Of a stretch of 64,000 nucleotides of DNA, positions 53,197 through 61,684 are shown piece after piece; the stretch's first letter is position 1, and the number at the start of each line of letters is the position of its first letter. The notes below the pieces were generated by a model. It saw nothing but the letters and a program-made list of their open reading frames with translations, had not been told where the DNA came from and ran no database searches. Origin of the DNA: Amycolatopsis orientalis DSM 40040 = KCTC 9412 (GTDB lineage Bacteria; Actinomycetota; Actinomycetes; Mycobacteriales; Pseudonocardiaceae); contig NZ_ASJB01000001.1 of the NCBI RefSeq assembly GCF_000478275.1, forward strand, positions 62,001-126,000, written 5' to 3'. Made by a program: the position numbers and the translations under genes.

Positions 53197-53253
53197 TTGA
53201 CGACGGGGCACCGTGGGGTGATATTTGGGATACCAAATTTTGGGATACCAAAT
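53197..53253 (+). promoter_or_regulatory. promoter and tandem GntR operators of the NCS1 operon
   Basis: TTGACG (53197-53202) and GATATT (53220-53225) with a 17-bp spacer form a plus-strand promoter. Immediately downstream TTTGGGATACCAAAT occurs twice in direct tandem at 53224-53238 and 53239-53253. Each unit is a palindrome TTTGG-GATA-CCAAA. Occupancy would cover the -10 and transcription start. The divergent GntR gene starts 88 bp away on the other side. Confidence 0.65.
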
Positions 53254-53293
53254 CGGCCGGCGCTTGCCGTCACACGTCGATCCGGAGGCCCGT

Positions 53294-54736
53294 ATGACCG
53301 CCGCCCCAGACACCCGGTCCGCGACGTCCACCGCGGCCGGACCCGATCCCCGGCTCTGGAACGCCGACCTGGCCCCGGCGAAAGAACGCCGATGGAAGGT
53401 CTACGACATCTTCGCGCTGTGGATGTCGGACGTGCACAACCTCGGCAACTACACGTTCGCGGCGGGTCTGTTCGTCCTCGGACTCTCGGCCTGGCAGGTG
53501 TTCACGGCGCTGCTGACCGGCTTCGTGCTCATCTACTTCGGCATGAACCTCATGGGCCGGATCGGGCAGAAGACGGGTGTCCCCTTCCCCGTCGTCGCCC
53601 GGATCAGCTTCGGCACCTTCGGCGCGAACCTGCCGGCGCTGATCCGCGCGATCATCGCGATCTTCTGGTACGGCATCCAGACCTATCTCGCCTCGGTGGC
53701 CATCACGCTGCTGGTGCTCGCGATCGATCCGGGGCTGAAACCGTTGACAGAGGTCGGTTTCCTCGGCCTGCACGCGCTCGGCTGGATCTGTTTCATCGCG
53801 CTGTGGCTGGCGCAGGCGCTGGTGCTCACCCGCGGGATGGAGGCGGTGCGCAAATTCCAGGACTGGTGCGGTCCCGGCATCTGGGTGGTGATGATCGCGC
53901 TCGCGGTGTGGATCCTGGCCGCCGCGGACTGGAACATCTCGCTGACGAGCAATCCGAAGGCACTGTCCACCGGGGAGCAGGTGCGGCAGTGGTTCGGCGC
54001 CGTGGGCCTCATCCTGTCCATCTACGGCACGCTGATGCTCAACTTCTGCGACTTCTCGCGGTTCACCCCGAACCAGAAAACGGTGCGGCGCGGTAACTTC
54101 TGGGGCCTGCCGATCAACTCGACGGCGTTCGCGCTGCTGTCGGTCCTGGTGACCGCGGGCAGCCTGCAGGTGTTCGGCGAGGCCATCACCGACCCGGCGG
54201 AACTGCTCGCCCGCATCGACAACACCCCGGTGCTGATCATCGGCGCGCTGACCTTCGCGATCGCCACCATGGGCGTGAACATCGTCGCGAACTTCGTCTC
54301 CCCCGCCTACGACCTGGCCAACATCTGGCCGAAACGGATCACCTTCACCATCGGCGGGATGATCAGCGCGGTCGCGGCGCTGTGCGTGCTGCCGTGGAAG
54401 CTGTACTCCTCCCCCGCGGTGGTCAACTACTTCCTCGGCGGCCTCGGCGCCTTCCTCGGCCCACTGTTCGGCATCATGATCGTCGATTACTACCTGGTGA
54501 AACGGGGCAGGATCGACGTCGGCAAGCTGTTCGTGGCGGGGCCGGAGTCGCCGTATCACTACAAACACGGCGTGAACCCGCTGGCGATGATCACTTTCCT
54601 CCCCACGGCGGCGCTGTCCGCGGTCATCGCACTCGTGCCGTACTTCGCCCCGGCGGCGCCGTACTCGTGGTTCATCGGCACCGCGACAGCCGCCGCGCTC
54701 TATCTGGTGGTCACGCGCAAACAGCGGGTCGCGTGA
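53294..54736 (+). CDS. NCS1-family nucleobase/hydantoin permease
   Basis: The 480-residue membrane protein has about 12 helices and the NCS1 signature ALWMSDVHNLGNYTFAAGLF in helix 1, with QTYLASVA and NFCDFSRFTP in later segments. NCS1 transporters bring in hydantoins, allantoin, uracil or cytosine with Na+ or H+. The ATG at 53294 has GGAGG at proper spacing. The stop overlaps the racemase ATG by one base, so both are translated together. A hydantoin or related amide is the likely substrate by context. Confidence 0.9.
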   Translation: MTAAPDTRSATSTAAGPDPRLWNADLAPAKERRWKVYDIFALWMSDVHNLGNYTFAAGLFVLGLSAWQVFTALLTGFVLIYFGMNLMGRIGQKTGVPFPVVARISFGTFGANLPALIRAIIAIFWYGIQTYLASVAITLLVLAIDPGLKPLTEVGFLGLHALGWICFIALWLAQALVLTRGMEAVRKFQDWCGPGIWVVMIALAVWILAAADWNISLTSNPKALSTGEQVRQWFGAVGLILSIYGTLMLNFCDFSRFTPNQKTVRRGNFWGLPINSTAFALLSVLVTAGSLQVFGEAITDPAELLARIDNTPVLIIGALTFAIATMGVNIVANFVSPAYDLANIWPKRITFTIGGMISAVAALCVLPWKLYSSPAVVNYFLGGLGAFLGPLFGIMIVDYYLVKRGRIDVGKLFVAGPESPYHYKHGVNPLAMITFLPTAALSAVIALVPYFAPAAPYSWFIGTATAAALYLVVTRKQRVA

Positions 54737-55455
54737 TGCGGATCCTGGTCACGAACTGCAACACGACCGAGGCGATGACGAAGGAGATCGAGGCCGGTGC
54801 CCGTGCCGCGGCGAGCCCGGGCACCGAAATCCTGGCCAGAACGCCGTTGTGGGGCCCGGAATCCGCGGAGGGATGGCTGGACAGCTTCTTGAGCGCGGCG
54901 GCCGTCCTCGACCTGCTCAACGGCATGGACGAACCCTTCGACGCGCTCGTGATGGCCGGTTTCGGCGAGCACGGACGGGAAGGGGCACGCGAACTGCTCG
55001 ACGTCCCGGTCGTCGACATCACCGAGGCGGCCGCGCATTTGGCCTGTCTACTGGGCAGAAGGTACGGCGTGGTGACCACATTGGACAGGACGTGCGGGCT
55101 CATCGAAGACAGCTTGCACGCCTCGGGGGTCGCCCAGAACTGTATCGGCGTCCTGGGCACCGGACTCGGCGTCCTCGAACTGAACGACGAACGCCGGACG
55201 GAATCAGCCCTGCTGACCGCCGGACGCCGGGCCAGGGACGCGGGTGCGGAAGTGCTCGTCCTGGGCTGCGCCGGGATGACCGGACTGGACCGGCGGATCT
55301 CCGCGATGCTGGACATCCCGGTGATCGACGGCGTCGCCGCGGCCGTCCGGCTCGCCGAATCCCTGGTGGCCCTCGGCCTCAAGACCAGCCGGGCCGGTTC
55401 CTACGCCCGCCCCCTACCCAAAACCCGCCTCTGGCCCCGCCAACCCAGCATTTAG
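54736..55455 (+). CDS. Asp/Glu/hydantoin racemase-superfamily protein with one catalytic Cys
   Basis: The 239-residue protein belongs to the two-lobed racemase superfamily: MRILVTNCNT N-terminus, DALVMAGFGEHG and VLVLGCAGMTGL. True racemases use two Cys residues, one in each lobe. Here the second is present (Cys178), but the first site is Gly75 (in AGFGEHG). Arylmalonate decarboxylase has the same Gly/Cys arrangement, so this enzyme may catalyse decarboxylation or another one-base reaction, not racemisation. It shares an operon with the NCS1 permease; its TAG stop is inside the base of the terminator hairpin. Confidence 0.8.
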   Translation: MRILVTNCNTTEAMTKEIEAGARAAASPGTEILARTPLWGPESAEGWLDSFLSAAAVLDLLNGMDEPFDALVMAGFGEHGREGARELLDVPVVDITEAAAHLACLLGRRYGVVTTLDRTCGLIEDSLHASGVAQNCIGVLGTGLGVLELNDERRTESALLTAGRRARDAGAEVLVLGCAGMTGLDRRISAMLDIPVIDGVAAAVRLAESLVALGLKTSRAGSYARPLPKTRLWPRQPSI

Positions 55456-55509
55456 TCCTCTGGATGCGGTAGTTGCGCGCGCAAGTACCGCATCCAGAGG
55501 ACGAAATGC
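55448..55509. terminator. 62-nt imperfect palindrome at convergent gene ends
   Basis: GCATTT-A-GTCCTCTGGATGCGGTA pairs with its reverse complement on the right except for one position in the arms; the 14-nt centre TTGCGCGCGCAA-type core is itself palindromic. The racemase stop codon lies in the left arm, and the steB stop is 14 nt to the right. Probably a two-way terminator. Confidence 0.65.
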
Positions 55510-55522
55510 GGGCGTCTCGGGG

Positions 55523-56470
55523 CTAGTTGCCTTTCGCGGCGATACCGGGGGCGGGAGCCTGGGCGTTGCCCGCGATGCCGTACCGCCCGGCACCGCCTTC
55601 GAGTTGCTCACGCAGCGCCATGATCGTGGTGATCCGGCCGGCCGCGGTCTCCGCGTTGTCCACAGTGGACAGGATCGACGTCGCCGAGGTATCGGCGCGC
55701 ACGACACCGATCGCGCCGGTGCCGTCGGCCGATCCGGCGTCGCCCGCCAGCACCGTGCCCGCACCCGAACGGTCGAGCTGCGCCGCGAAACGCGCGATGG
55801 TCGAGGCCCGGTCACCCGCGCCGTCGCCGGTGTACTTCGAGCCGGTGAGCACGATCGCGAGCTGGGCGGGCTTCACATCCTGACCCGCCTTGAGGAAACC
55901 GCCGTCGGTGAGCCCGCCGAGCGCGGCCGCCAGCTCCACCGGCGTCGACTGCGCCTGCGCGTTGTCCTTGTTCAGCAAGGCCACCGAACCGAGCAGCGCA
56001 CCCGCGAGAGTGCCCGGGTCGCCCGCGGTCGGGAACTGGACCCCGGCGGGCTGCAGGCGGGTCACGACGTCACGCAGCTGATCGGAGCGCATCGGGTCGG
56101 AGAACGCCTCGGTCAGCTGGATCTCGCCGGTGACCGAGGCCCCGGCCTGCCCGACGAGCTGCTTGAGCGCGTCGCGGTCCGCGGGCTTCGCGTCTTCGGT
56201 GGTCACCAGCACCACCGAACGCTTGTCCAGCTGCCCGGCGAGGACCTTCGGCCCCAGCGCCCCGGCGAACGCGTCGGCGTCGCTGAGCCTGGCGTTGAGG
56301 GAATTGCGCTGCGCCTCCAGATCCGCGACCTGGGTGCCCAGGTCCTCCTTCTGCCCGGCGAGACCGGACAGCAGCGAACCGTTCAGCGCCGTGGATCCGA
56401 GCACCACCCCGATGGCGAGCGCCAGGAAGCAGGCGGCGATGGAAACGATGTGGTACCGCAGAGAAATCAC
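55523..56470 (-). CDS. steB: SteB/MctB-type membrane-anchored protein (DUF3186)
   Basis: This 315-residue protein has one N-terminal membrane helix (YHIVSIAACFLALAIGVVLG) followed by a coiled-coil stretch (residues 40-65) and an extracytoplasmic domain. It is the orthologue of Rv1698, described as the copper exporter/channel MctB in mycobacteria and as SteB in Corynebacterium, where it works with SteA in cell separation. The ATG overlaps the steA stop by 4 bp. Which of the two roles holds here cannot be decided; genomic pairing favours SteAB. Confidence 0.85.
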   Translation of the reverse strand: MISLRYHIVSIAACFLALAIGVVLGSTALNGSLLSGLAGQKEDLGTQVADLEAQRNSLNARLSDADAFAGALGPKVLAGQLDKRSVVLVTTEDAKPADRDALKQLVGQAGASVTGEIQLTEAFSDPMRSDQLRDVVTRLQPAGVQFPTAGDPGTLAGALLGSVALLNKDNAQAQSTPVELAAALGGLTDGGFLKAGQDVKPAQLAIVLTGSKYTGDGAGDRASTIARFAAQLDRSGAGTVLAGDAGSADGTGAIGVVRADTSATSILSTVDNAETAAGRITTIMALREQLEGGAGRYGIAGNAQAPAPGIAAKGN

Positions 56471-57651
56471 GTGAAAAGTCCCTTGCCCCAGGCGATGAAC
56501 GAGTTCCAGGTGTCGCGGATCCAGTCGAGGTAGACCGAACCCACGTCGGAGACCAGCAGCGCGGCCGCGACGGCCACCAGGGTCGCCAGTACCAGCAGGA
56601 TGACGGCGCCGATCGACACCCGGCTGCGGTGCAGGGTCGCGACCGCCTTGCCGTCGACCAGTTTCGTGCCGAGTTTGAGCCGGGTGAGGAACGTCGACGG
56701 GTTCGACCCGGACCGGCCGTGGTCGAGGAACTCCCGCAGCGTCGCCTGGAAACCGACGGTGACCACGAGACTCGCCTCGTGCGCGTCGGCCAGCAGCAGC
56801 GCCAGGTCCTCGGCGTTGCCCGTGGCGGGGAAGGTGACCGCGCCGATCCCGAGATCCTGGATCCGCTCGACGCCCGGCGCGTGCCCGTCCGGCTGCGCCG
56901 GGACCACGACCTCGCCGCCGCTGCGCAGCGTTTCCGCGCCGATCCCGTGCGGGTCGCCGACGATGACGTCCGGCAGGTAACCCTGCGCGCGCAAGGTGTC
57001 GGCACCGGCGTCGACGCCGATCAGCACCGGCCGGTGCTCGGAAATGTACTTCTTCAGCTTCTTGAGGTCCTCGGCGTGACCGTTGCCGCCCGCGACCACG
57101 AGGGCGTGCCGGTCGCGCAACGGAACCCGGATCTCCGGTACGCCGACACCGTCGAGAATGAGACTACGTTCCCGGCGGAGGAATTCGATCGTGTTCGCGG
57201 AGAACGCCTCCAGCTGGGTGGACATCCCGGCCTTGGCCTCGATCATCTGGTCCGCGACGCTTTCCCGCGTCTGCTGGATCCCCGAACCGATCTGCCGCTC
57301 ACCGATGTAGACGACGCCCTCGTGCAGGCGGAGTTTCGTACCGTCCTTCACCTTGCGCAGCAGCTCGCCGCCGACCGAGTCGACCAGGAGGATCCCCGCC
57401 TCGAGCAGGACCTCCGGCCCCAGGTTGGGGAACCGGCCGGAGATCGACGGCGACGCGTTCACCACCGCCGCGACTTCGGCCTCCACCAAGGCGTCGGCCG
57501 TCGAACGGTCGAGATCGAGCTGGTCGAGGACGACGATGTCGCCCGGGCTCAGCCGGCGGAGAAGCTCGCGTGTACGCCTGTCGACCCTGGCGACGCCGGT
57601 GATCCCGGGGAGGGTCTCTTGGTTACGCGTGAGCAAGCCGGTGAGCTTCAT
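56467..57651 (-). CDS. steA: putative cytokinetic ring protein SteA
   Basis: The 394-residue protein has a large cytosolic thiamine-pyrophosphokinase-like domain (GDIVVLDQLDLDR, HALVVAGGNGHAEDLKKLK, VGDPHGIGAETL) and a C-terminal membrane helix (VILLVLATLVAVAAALLVSDV). SteA of Corynebacterium localises to the division septum and acts with SteB in peptidoglycan splitting. The Rv1697 position between recN and steB is conserved. A short overlap with steB indicates coupled translation. Confidence 0.87.
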   Translation of the reverse strand: MKLTGLLTRNQETLPGITGVARVDRRTRELLRRLSPGDIVVLDQLDLDRSTADALVEAEVAAVVNASPSISGRFPNLGPEVLLEAGILLVDSVGGELLRKVKDGTKLRLHEGVVYIGERQIGSGIQQTRESVADQMIEAKAGMSTQLEAFSANTIEFLRRERSLILDGVGVPEIRVPLRDRHALVVAGGNGHAEDLKKLKKYISEHRPVLIGVDAGADTLRAQGYLPDVIVGDPHGIGAETLRSGGEVVVPAQPDGHAPGVERIQDLGIGAVTFPATGNAEDLALLLADAHEASLVVTVGFQATLREFLDHGRSGSNPSTFLTRLKLGTKLVDGKAVATLHRSRVSIGAVILLVLATLVAVAAALLVSDVGSVYLDWIRDTWNSFIAWGKGLFT

Positions 57652-57747
57652 GCGACCGATAGTGACAAATCGGTGCGGCCTTATGGGTCCGCCACGCCGA
57701 TGAAAACACGCCGATTAACCCACAGTGGGGCGCGTCGCTCCCGAGGC

Positions 57748-57797
57748 GTCTCGTGAGTGGTAATGACGGTTAGAACCGTCATTACCACTCACGAGAC
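57748..57797. terminator. palindrome family A, copy 6 (end of recN)
   Basis: Perfect 24-nt arms around an AG loop, 3 nt beyond the recN stop and 97 nt upstream of the steA start. Same sequence as copy 1. Confidence 0.75.
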
Positions 57798-57800
57798 CCG

Positions 57801-59606
57801 TTACTTGGCCTTCTTGCGCTTGCCGCCACGGCGGGCTTTGGGCTTGTCCGGCGCGCTCTTGTCGGCCTCGGCCACGGCGAGCAATTCCTCGGCGTGCGCC
57901 CGGCCGGTCTCGGTGCTTTCCATTCCCGCGAGCATCCGCGCGAGTTCGACGACCCGCTCGGATTGTTCGAGCACGCGCACGCCACTGCGGGTCACCCCGC
58001 CACTGGTGCCCTTGTCCACCACCAGATGCTGATCGGCGAACGCGGCGACCTGCGGCAGGTGCGTGACCACCAGCACCTGGTGGCTGCGCGCCAGCCGCGC
58101 GAGCCGCCTGCCGATCTCGACCGCCGCACGGCCGCCGACCCCGGCGTCGACCTCGTCGAACACCAGTGTCTGCACGGTGTCCGCATGCGCGAGGACGACC
58201 TCGATCGCCAGCATCACGCGGGAAAGCTCACCACCGGAAGCGGCCTTGTGCACCGGGAGCGGCGGCGCGCCGTTGTGCGCGCGCAGCAGCAGCTCGACGT
58301 CGTCGACCCCGTCGGGGCCGGCGTGCACGAGCTTGCCTTCGACCCGCACGGCGTGCGGATCGCTCTCCTCGACCGCGCGCCGCTCGACGGTGATCTCGAT
58401 CTCGGCCTGGCCCATGGCGAGCCCGGACATCTCGGCGGTGATCGCCTCGGCCAGCTCGGCGGCGGCCTCGACACGGGCCTCCGACAGCCGCAGGGCGTGC
58501 TCGGCGAGCGTCACCGCGAGCGCGTCACGGCGAGTGGCCAGTTCGGACAGTGCCTCCTCGGAGGTGTCCATCGTGGACATCCGGCGGCGCGCGTCGTCGG
58601 CCCAGGCGAGCACCCCGTCCACATCGGCGGCGTACTTGCGCGTGAGCCGCTTCAGGTCGGCCTGGCGCGCCAGCACCTTTTCCAGCAGCGCGGGGTCGGC
58701 GTCGAGCGTTTCGAGGTAACTCCCCAGCTCGGCGCCCACCTCGGACAGCAGCACCGAAGCCTCGTCGAGGCGGGGGCCCAGCTCGCGCAGCACGGCGTCT
58801 TCGGAACCGGTCAGCTGGCGGGTCGCCTCGCCGATCAGCCCGAGCGCCCCGGGGACGTCGGGATCCCCCTCGGACGAACCGGCGACGGCCGCGTGCGCCG
58901 CACTGGCCGCGGCCCGCAGTTCGTCGACCGCGGCGAGCCGCTTGATCTGCTCGGTGAGTTCGGTGTCCTCGCCGGGCTCCGGCGCGACGGCGTCGATCTC
59001 GGCGAGACCGTGACGCAGCAGGTCGGCCTGCTGGGCCATCTCGCGGGAGCGGGTGGACCGCTCGGTCAGTTCGGCGACGACGGCGAGCCATTCGTCCCGT
59101 ACCGCGCGGTACTGCTCCAGTGGTTCGGTGACGGCCTCCCCGGCGAACCGGTCGATCACGGCGCGCTGTTCGGCGGGCCGCAGCAGCCGCAGCTGATCGT
59201 TCTGCCCGTGCACCGCGATCAGCTGCTCGGACAGGTCGGCCAGCACTCCGACCGGCACCGAACGGCCTCCGAGGTGGGCGCGGGACCGGCCGTCGACCGA
59301 AACCGCGCGCAGCGCGATGACGCTGCCGTCCTCGTCGACCTCCGCCCCGGCGTCGGTGACGATCCGGGTGGCGCCCTCGGCACCGCCCAGCTCGAATCGG
59401 CCTTCCACGAAGGCCTTCAGCATTCCCGTTCGCACCTTGGACACTTCGGCTCGGCCGCCGGAGAGCAGGTGCAACCCGCTGACGACCATGGTCTTGCCCG
59501 CACCCGTCTCACCGGTGACGACGGTGAAGCCCGCGTGCAGTTCCAGCAGGGCGTCCTCGATGACTCCGAGGCCCTGGATGCGCATCTCGGCCAGCACGAC
59601 GCCCAC
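57801..59606 (-). CDS. recN: DNA repair ATPase RecN
   Basis: The 601-residue SMC-like protein has the N-terminal Walker A (TVVTGETGAGKTMVVSGLHL), a long pair of coiled-coil segments, the ABC signature ASGGELSRVMLA and Walker B LVFDEVDAGVGG with the D-loop, then VVTHLPQVAAFADQH. RecN holds broken DNA ends together in recombination repair. A basic tail (KARRGGKRKKAK) is typical. Several in-frame starts (GTG 59606, GTG 59597, ATG 59585) are possible; the first is kept. Confidence 0.95.
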   Translation of the reverse strand: MGVVLAEMRIQGLGVIEDALLELHAGFTVVTGETGAGKTMVVSGLHLLSGGRAEVSKVRTGMLKAFVEGRFELGGAEGATRIVTDAGAEVDEDGSVIALRAVSVDGRSRAHLGGRSVPVGVLADLSEQLIAVHGQNDQLRLLRPAEQRAVIDRFAGEAVTEPLEQYRAVRDEWLAVVAELTERSTRSREMAQQADLLRHGLAEIDAVAPEPGEDTELTEQIKRLAAVDELRAAASAAHAAVAGSSEGDPDVPGALGLIGEATRQLTGSEDAVLRELGPRLDEASVLLSEVGAELGSYLETLDADPALLEKVLARQADLKRLTRKYAADVDGVLAWADDARRRMSTMDTSEEALSELATRRDALAVTLAEHALRLSEARVEAAAELAEAITAEMSGLAMGQAEIEITVERRAVEESDPHAVRVEGKLVHAGPDGVDDVELLLRAHNGAPPLPVHKAASGGELSRVMLAIEVVLAHADTVQTLVFDEVDAGVGGRAAVEIGRRLARLARSHQVLVVTHLPQVAAFADQHLVVDKGTSGGVTRSGVRVLEQSERVVELARMLAGMESTETGRAHAEELLAVAEADKSAPDKPKARRGGKRKKAK

Positions 59607-59643
59607 CGTAGCGGCCTACCCCGACTAATCTCGCACCCGGCAC

Positions 59644-59696
59644 GTCATGAGGGGTCCCCTTAAGACGAAATTCGTCTTGAGGGGACCCCTCATGAC
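59644..59696. terminator. 53-nt hairpin after NAD kinase gene
   Basis: Arms of 26 nt starting GTCATGAGGGGTCCCCTTAA pair with one mismatch around a single A. It lies 5 nt beyond the NAD kinase stop on the minus strand. Length and layout equal those of the element at 41686-41738, but the sequence is unrelated. Confidence 0.65.
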
Positions 59697-59701
59697 ATCC
59701 G

Positions 59702-60613
59702 TCAGCGGGCGTGTCGCTCCCGCCAGCCCTTGATCGGCAACGAGAACTTGTGCACCAGCCGGTCGGTGAAGGGGCCTTCCCACAACCGGATCAGGCGCAC
59801 CGGCACCCGCCCGCAGGTGACCCGCACGGCCGCCCCGGCCGGAAGATCGAAGGTCCGCGATCCGTCGCAGGTCAGGACGGCGGGCGAGCCGTCCGGATCG
59901 ATGGCGACGGTGATTTCGGAGTCCCGGGAGACGACCAGCGGCCGGGAGAACATCGCGTGCGCGTTGCTCGGCACCACCAGCAGCGCCTGGACGTCCGGCC
60001 AGATGATCGGGCCGCCCGCGGAGAACGCGTACGCCGTCGAGCCGGTCGGAGTGGCACACAGGACACCGTCGCAGCCGAAGGACGACACGGGCCTGCCGTC
60101 GACCTCGATGAGCGCGTCCAGCACGCGCTCGCGGGAGCTCTTCTCGACGCTCGCCTCGTTGAGCGCCCACGTGTTGACCGTCTCCTCGCCGTCGACGGTG
60201 ACGACGACATCGACGGTCATCCGCTCTTCGACCTGGTAGTCGCCGTCGACGGCACGCTGGACAGTGTCGGCCAGCTTGTCCGAATCGGCCTCGGCGAGGA
60301 ATCCGACCCGGCCCAGGTTCACCCCGAGCACCGGGACACCGTTCGGCCTCGCCAGTTCGGCGGCCCGCAGCAACGTGCCGTCGCCGCCGAGCACGAACAC
60401 CAGCTCGGTCCCGGCGGCCGGATCCTGCTCCGGCGCCATGACCGTGCACGGCGCGCCGATCCCGCCGTCCGCCTCGAGCATTTCCCGGACGTCCTCGTCG
60501 AGGACCCGCAGCCGCACACCGGCCTTGGCGAAACGGGCCGATACCTCGCGTGCCGCGTCCCGGGTCGCGTCCCGGTCCGGGTGCACGACGAGCAGCACCT
60601 CGCGATCGCTCAT
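59702..60613 (-). CDS. nadK: NAD kinase
   Basis: The 303-residue protein has the GGDGTLLRAAEL motif, the NExxVEK-like NEASVEKSSRERVL segment and the ATP-binding TPTGSTAYAFSAGGP, all typical of NAD kinases. It makes NADP from NAD. The ATG overlaps the tlyA stop by 4 bp, in the tlyA-ppnK order known from mycobacteria (Rv1694-Rv1695). Confidence 0.95.
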   Translation of the reverse strand: MSDREVLLVVHPDRDATRDAAREVSARFAKAGVRLRVLDEDVREMLEADGGIGAPCTVMAPEQDPAAGTELVFVLGGDGTLLRAAELARPNGVPVLGVNLGRVGFLAEADSDKLADTVQRAVDGDYQVEERMTVDVVVTVDGEETVNTWALNEASVEKSSRERVLDALIEVDGRPVSSFGCDGVLCATPTGSTAYAFSAGGPIIWPDVQALLVVPSNAHAMFSRPLVVSRDSEITVAIDPDGSPAVLTCDGSRTFDLPAGAAVRVTCGRVPVRLIRLWEGPFTDRLVHKFSLPIKGWRERHAR

Positions 60614-61425
60614 TGGGGTCCCTCCAGGACTGCGGTCCGGACGAGCCGTTCGGCGTCGGTGCCGACGGTCTCCCCCGCCCCGCGGGTAAGCCAGACGAAG
60701 TATTCGACGTTCCCGGACGGTCCCGGAAGCGGGCTCGCCACGACGCCGCGCAAGCGCAGGTCCAGCTTCTCGGCCTCGGCGAGCACGCCCAGCACCGATT
60801 CGGCCCGCAGCTCCGGGTCACGGACCACGCCGCCGCTGCCGAGCCGGTCCTTGCCGACCTCGAACTGCGGTTTCACCATCGGCACCAGATCGGCGCCGTC
60901 CCGCGCGCAGGCGGCCAGCGCGGGCAGGACGAGTTTGAGCGAGATGAACGAGAGATCCCCGACCACGAGATCGACCTGCCCGCCGAGGTCCTCCGGGGTC
61001 AGGTTGCGGACGTTCGTCTTGTCGAGGACGACCACGCGGTCGTCGGTGCGCAGGCGCCAGTCCAGCAGGCCGCGGCCGACGTCGGCGGCGATCACCGTGG
61101 CGGCGCCGTTGCGCAGCAGGACGTCGGTGAAGCCACCGGTCGAGGCGCCGGCGTCGAGGCAGCGCTTTCCCTCGGTGGAAAGACCTTGCGGCGTGAAGGC
61201 TTCGAGCGCGCCGAGCAGTTTGTGCGCGCCGCGCGAGGCCCAGCCGGGGTCATCGCCGTCCCGCACCACGATCGGCGCGCCGGACTCGACTCCTGTCGCG
61301 GGTTTGGTGGCCACCATCCCGCGCACGCTGACCTTGCCCTCGGCGATCAGCGCGGACGCCTGTTCGCGGGAGCGGGCCAGACCCCGCCGGACGAGTTCCG
61401 CGTCCAGGCGGGCGCGTTTGGGCAC
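60610..61425 (-). CDS. tlyA: 16S/23S rRNA (cytidine-2'-O)-methyltransferase TlyA
   Basis: The 271-residue protein has an N-terminal S4 domain (RLDAELVRRGLARSREQAS) and an FtsJ-like methyltransferase with CLDAGASTGGFTDVLLRNGA and VVGDLSFISLKLVLPAL. TlyA methylates ribose hydroxyls on rRNA and thereby affects capreomycin sensitivity; old names call it hemolysin. Translation appears coupled to the downstream NAD kinase. Confidence 0.93.
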   Translation of the reverse strand: MPKRARLDAELVRRGLARSREQASALIAEGKVSVRGMVATKPATGVESGAPIVVRDGDDPGWASRGAHKLLGALEAFTPQGLSTEGKRCLDAGASTGGFTDVLLRNGAATVIAADVGRGLLDWRLRTDDRVVVLDKTNVRNLTPEDLGGQVDLVVGDLSFISLKLVLPALAACARDGADLVPMVKPQFEVGKDRLGSGGVVRDPELRAESVLGVLAEAEKLDLRLRGVVASPLPGPSGNVEYFVWLTRGAGETVGTDAERLVRTAVLEGPQ

Positions 61426-61428
61426 GCG

Positions 61429-61662
61429 TCAGACCTTGTCGATGGTGGACAGCGCCACCGTCAGTTCGGTGTGCACGGCTTCGAAACGGTCGACGTGCTC
61501 CGAGAGCGGAAGCGAGGCGAGGTCGTCGAGACCCGACACGGCTTCGTCGATCCCGGCACGGGGATCCGTGTCCTGCTGCGCGAAGTGGTCGGTCTGGTCA
61601 CCCGGGACCGGCGGCGGTCCGGGCACCGGGGGTCGCGGAACGGGGTGGAAGTGGTCTTGCAC
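61429..61662 (-). CDS. small conserved protein (Rv1693 position)
   Basis: A 77-residue acidic protein with a Pro-rich head (HPVPRPPVPGPPPVPGDQ) and a helical tail (DLASLPLSEHVDRFEAVHTEL). It occupies the place of mycobacterial Rv1693, between the HAD phosphatase and tlyA genes. The GTG at 61662 is preceded by TAACTT and six bases, a possible leaderless promoter. No function is known. Confidence 0.75.
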   Translation of the reverse strand: MQDHFHPVPRPPVPGPPPVPGDQTDHFAQQDTDPRAGIDEAVSGLDDLASLPLSEHVDRFEAVHTELTVALSTIDKV

Positions 61663-61684
61663 CCCACCAAGTTAGCAGCGCTGG

